Positions 63,001 through 64,000 of a DNA stretch of 64,000 nt are shown here, one piece after another. Source of the stretch: Arthrobacter bussei (lineage in GTDB: Bacteria > Actinomycetota > Actinomycetes > Actinomycetales > Micrococcaceae); assembly GCF_009377195.2 (NCBI RefSeq), contig NZ_VJXX01000001.1:1550001-1614000 (forward strand), given 5' to 3'. Under the pieces are notes generated by a model. That model saw only the letters and a program-made list of their open reading frames with translations, was not told the origin of the DNA and did not search any database. Both the position numbers and the translations under genes were made by a program. Position 1 is the stretch's first letter. Every line of letters begins with the position of its first letter.

Positions 63001-63709
63001 GCGCCAGCTCTGCGGCATCATCCAGCGGATCCTGCGCCTCGAGGGCCAGGTCGAGCGCGGCCTGGGCTGCGAGGGCGCTCTCGTCGAGCGGGATCTGCGC
63101 CTCCACGGCTGCATCGAGCAGGGCCTCGGCTGCCGTGACATCGTCCTGGAGGCCGGCGAGGACCTCGACGGCGGCAGTGACATCCGCCTGGGCGGCATCG
63201 ATGGCGGCCTGCAGTTCCGCAGCGGCGGCGATGCCGAGCGCGAGGGCTGCCTCGGCGTCGTCGACATCGGCCTGCGCGTCCGCGAGGGCCTGCGTCGCGA
63301 TGTCCAGCTCGAGCTGCGCGGCGACGACCGCCGCGTCGAGCGGTGCCTGATCCTCCTCCGCCGCGTCGAGGGCCTCCTGCGCGGCGACGACGGCGGCCTG
63401 CGCGTCGGCGAGGACGATCAGCGCCGCGTCGAGCTCGGCCTGGGCGTCCGCGGTGTCACCCGGAACGGCGGCGACAAGTGCGTCGCGCTCGGCGAGGGCC
63501 ACGAGGACGGCCTCGAGTGCGGCCGAGAGCTCGCCCTCCAGGGCCTGGTCGATCTCCGCGTTGGCGAGGGCAGCCCGGAACAGATCCTGGGCGGCAAGGC
63601 ATTCGGCGGAGCCGGGAGCGGCGTTGGCCGGCGCGGCCGTAAAGAAAAGACCGCCTGCTACGAGAGCGGCGGTCGAACCAGCGGCAAGAATTCGGTTGTG
63701 CTGAGCCAT
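60065..63709 (-). CDS. Giant secreted Ala/Asp-rich protein with 21-residue helical repeats
   Basis: A 1214-residue exported protein. Signal peptide 1-30 (AALVAGGLFFTAAPANA). From about 90 to 1100 it is a heptad-type, Ala/Leu/Asp-rich helix with obvious 21-residue (three-heptad) repeats, for example VALDAQVGLDAA and LRLVLAAALDAQAE units. There appears to be a single Lys and almost no aromatic residue. Two cysteines (37 and 1128) bracket the repeat domain. Then follow VDIDIDIDIDIDGGG, a Gly/Ser region, a membrane helix (about 1188-1205) and a basic tail. No LPXTG motif was found. Likely a surface stalk or adhesin; function inferred only from architecture. Confidence 0.85.
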   Translation of the reverse strand: MAQHNRILAAGSTAALVAGGLFFTAAPANAAPGSAECLAAQDLFRAALANAEIDQALEGELSAALEAVLVALAERDALVAAVPGDTADAQAELDAALIVLADAQAAVVAAQEALDAAEEDQAPLDAAVVAAQLELDIATQALADAQADVDDAEAALALGIAAAAELQAAIDAAQADVTAAVEVLAGLQDDVTAAEALLDAAVEAQIPLDESALAAQAALDLALEAQDPLDDAAELAQTDVDLALDAQVGLDAAAELAQDGLDVALDAQVGLDAAAEAAQDGLDVALDAQVGLDAAADTAQTDVDDATAVQAELNAAVTAAETNLGDALDAQVDLDANAVAAQEAVDIALDEQGDLDVAVEDVRTDLDAALELQIGLDADATEAQDAVDVALEAQATLDATATDAQAAVDAAVTAQDLLDDAVVSAQADLDAANAALPGLADAVLTAQANLTTATTVTQPALEQAVVDAQADLDAAEAAVPGLEDAVVALQVQLTTAQGVLATATAAVATANGVLADANAQLAAQEELVETAQVNLDAALVIQTGLIATARTAVDTAAADVTLTAGAVVAAQTALEEAQANDDPLDDAPALAALLSAQAAAATAETTLATATAALNVLLAGDTPEVDLAQAALVTAQEALAGLQVSLNIVGLQADVDAAVGAQTTAQGVVTDLNAEIVLAGGAVSDAQADAVAAQAALDAAVLAEAAGEENILTLQAAVTAAIAAEDAGDQAIIDATAALEAAVAAQATGADALVTLRATLGAALEAQAAGADALAELQVTLEAALAAQAAGDETIAGLELELTAALEAQAAGAAALADLRITLAAALDAQEANEGLITDLRLALNAAILARNEGQDVLDGLEVILAAALDAQAEGDQLIIDLQAALDLALGNQAAGVTLIADLRLVLAAALDAQAENADLIVELRLVLAAALEAQAEGEDLIADLRLALAAALDAQAEGAQLVIDLQADVDAATDARDAAAEELAGLEVILQVAIDAQAEAAIDLDALQADVDAALAAQADLEAEIDLEALQAELDAALEAQAAGQVDVDAAQADLDAALLALAAAEVGVDDAEAALAAAANLEAIIAANARLAVAVAVANAIRVEADGVDADFAAIEDLFDAAIVACAGTVTVDIDIDIDIDIDGGGTVMVVDGGTPVKGSTNSGTNRGMNVQTGSAEESSEGGVPFGGMLAAGFGLLAAAGLWARRSLSTRD
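60275..60310. repeat. Six tandem 6-bp units encoding the (DI)n stretch
   Basis: Six units of consensus GTCGAT at 60275-60310 encode the alternating Asp-Ile run near the C-terminus of the repeat protein. Unit length is a multiple of three, so slippage would alter length without a frameshift. Confidence 0.9.
62826..63000. repeat. 63-bp near-identical tandem repeats in the Ala-rich protein gene
   Basis: GCAGCATCCAGGCCCACCTG recurs at 62826, 62889 and 62952 (63-bp period); the first two copies are nearly identical over their length and the third diverges in its last part. They encode successive 21-residue repeats and mark recent duplication. Confidence 0.85.
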
Positions 63710-64000
63710 GACAGATTTCCCCTAGAAACAATGCATCTCTGAGTGATGCGAGCCAGCCGGACGCCGTTGAACCTGAGGATTTCCTGAGACCGCGTCCTAC
63801 TCCTTATGGCACACCATGCCTGTAGCGCCCGCCACGGCCGCGCGGCTAGAGTTTCGTGGCCGATCGGTCACCCGCTCGCGTGCCGCAACGGGACGAAATC
63901 AGCCGGATGGTCAGGCTGGCCGCTCGGATGTAGCCGGATGGCTACCCGGGTGTCGAACGGTTACCCGGGTATCCAATGCAGGACGAGGGCCGCGGGGACC
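63710..64000. other. Region upstream of the Ala-rich protein gene
   Basis: 291 bp without a supported gene. It should hold the promoter and leader of the 60065-63709 gene; AGGGGA lies 8 nt before its ATG. The right part has direct repeats: two copies of GGYTACCCGGGT (in the last 65 bp) and two of AGCCGGATGG, possibly regulator sites. No firm promoter match. Confidence 0.4.

Noticed and set aside
1..64000. tRNA/rRNA genes, insertion sequences and CRISPR arrays
   Set aside because: No T-loop/anticodon patterns, transposase motifs, terminal inverted repeats or regularly spaced repeats with unique spacers were seen by reading; a tRNAscan or CRISPR search was not possible.

Overview
The window is a continuous, high-GC stretch of an actinobacterial chromosome, most likely from the Micrococcaceae (Arthrobacter-like). 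This rests on base composition, GTG starts, leaderless-looking transcripts and the families present: GAF-ANTAR regulator, VKOR-DsbA pair, WYL and MmyB-type regulators, DUF3618 and actinobacterial holin-family proteins. The taxon is an inference. The dnaB-rplI-rpsR-ssb-rpsF block usually lies close to the replication origin in this group. I see no tRNA, rRNA, insertion sequence, prophage module or CRISPR array. About 62 protein genes fill nearly all of the sequence.

Layout. 1-5 kb is a stress and envelope region: a manganese catalase cut by the window edge, a three-gene operon of LEA-like hendecad-repeat and small membrane proteins, an isochorismatase-type hydrolase, and a PRC-barrel/DUF2382 protein. 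5-9.5 kb holds a MarR regulator, dnaB and the rpsF-ssb-rpsR-rplI operon, with a 740-bp gap carrying a cluster of DnaA-box-like sites. 9.6-12.4 kb holds an M18 aminopeptidase and two secreted TasA/camelysin-like proteins. 12.4-18.3 kb holds two ABC-2 exporter pairs and a NarL-type two-component system; one exporter ATPase carries a 1-nt frameshift. 18.3-29.3 kb is a mixed regulatory region (MFS, ABC-F, orphan OmpR regulator, second MarR paralogue, ANTAR, WYL, SDR/XRE pairs). 29.4-35.9 kb is a one-carbon operon, gcvP-gcvT-sdaA-MTHFR-like, behind a tandem glycine riboswitch. 36-40.4 kb holds an SGNH hydrolase, LysR/EamA pair, SnoaL-like protein and amino-acid racemase. 40.5-43 kb is a thiol/metal operon (VKOR, DsbA-like, CDF transporter) led by a 48-residue cysteine-rich protein under a perfect palindrome. 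43-48.3 kb holds a luciferase-like monooxygenase and a molybdopterin oxidoreductase-helical protein-HPP operon. 48.5-56.4 kb holds a SipW-like signal peptidase fused to a degenerate Hpt-like domain, a second orphan OmpR regulator, a GGDEF-EAL protein, a methyltransferase, a STAS-like protein and a TetR/MFS pair. 56.5-60 kb is the efeUOB iron-uptake operon behind a DtxR/IdeR-type box. 60-63.7 kb encodes a 1214-residue secreted alanine-rich protein built on 21-residue repeats.

The most unusual elements are: (i) a SipW/TasA-like secretion system split over 37 kb whose two upstream regions share an 18/19-nt sequence; (ii) the SipW-pseudo-Hpt fusion; (iii) the cysteine-rich mini-protein that keeps an operator but has no recognisable repressor; (iv) the hendecad LEA-like operon; and (v) the giant 21-residue-repeat surface protein.
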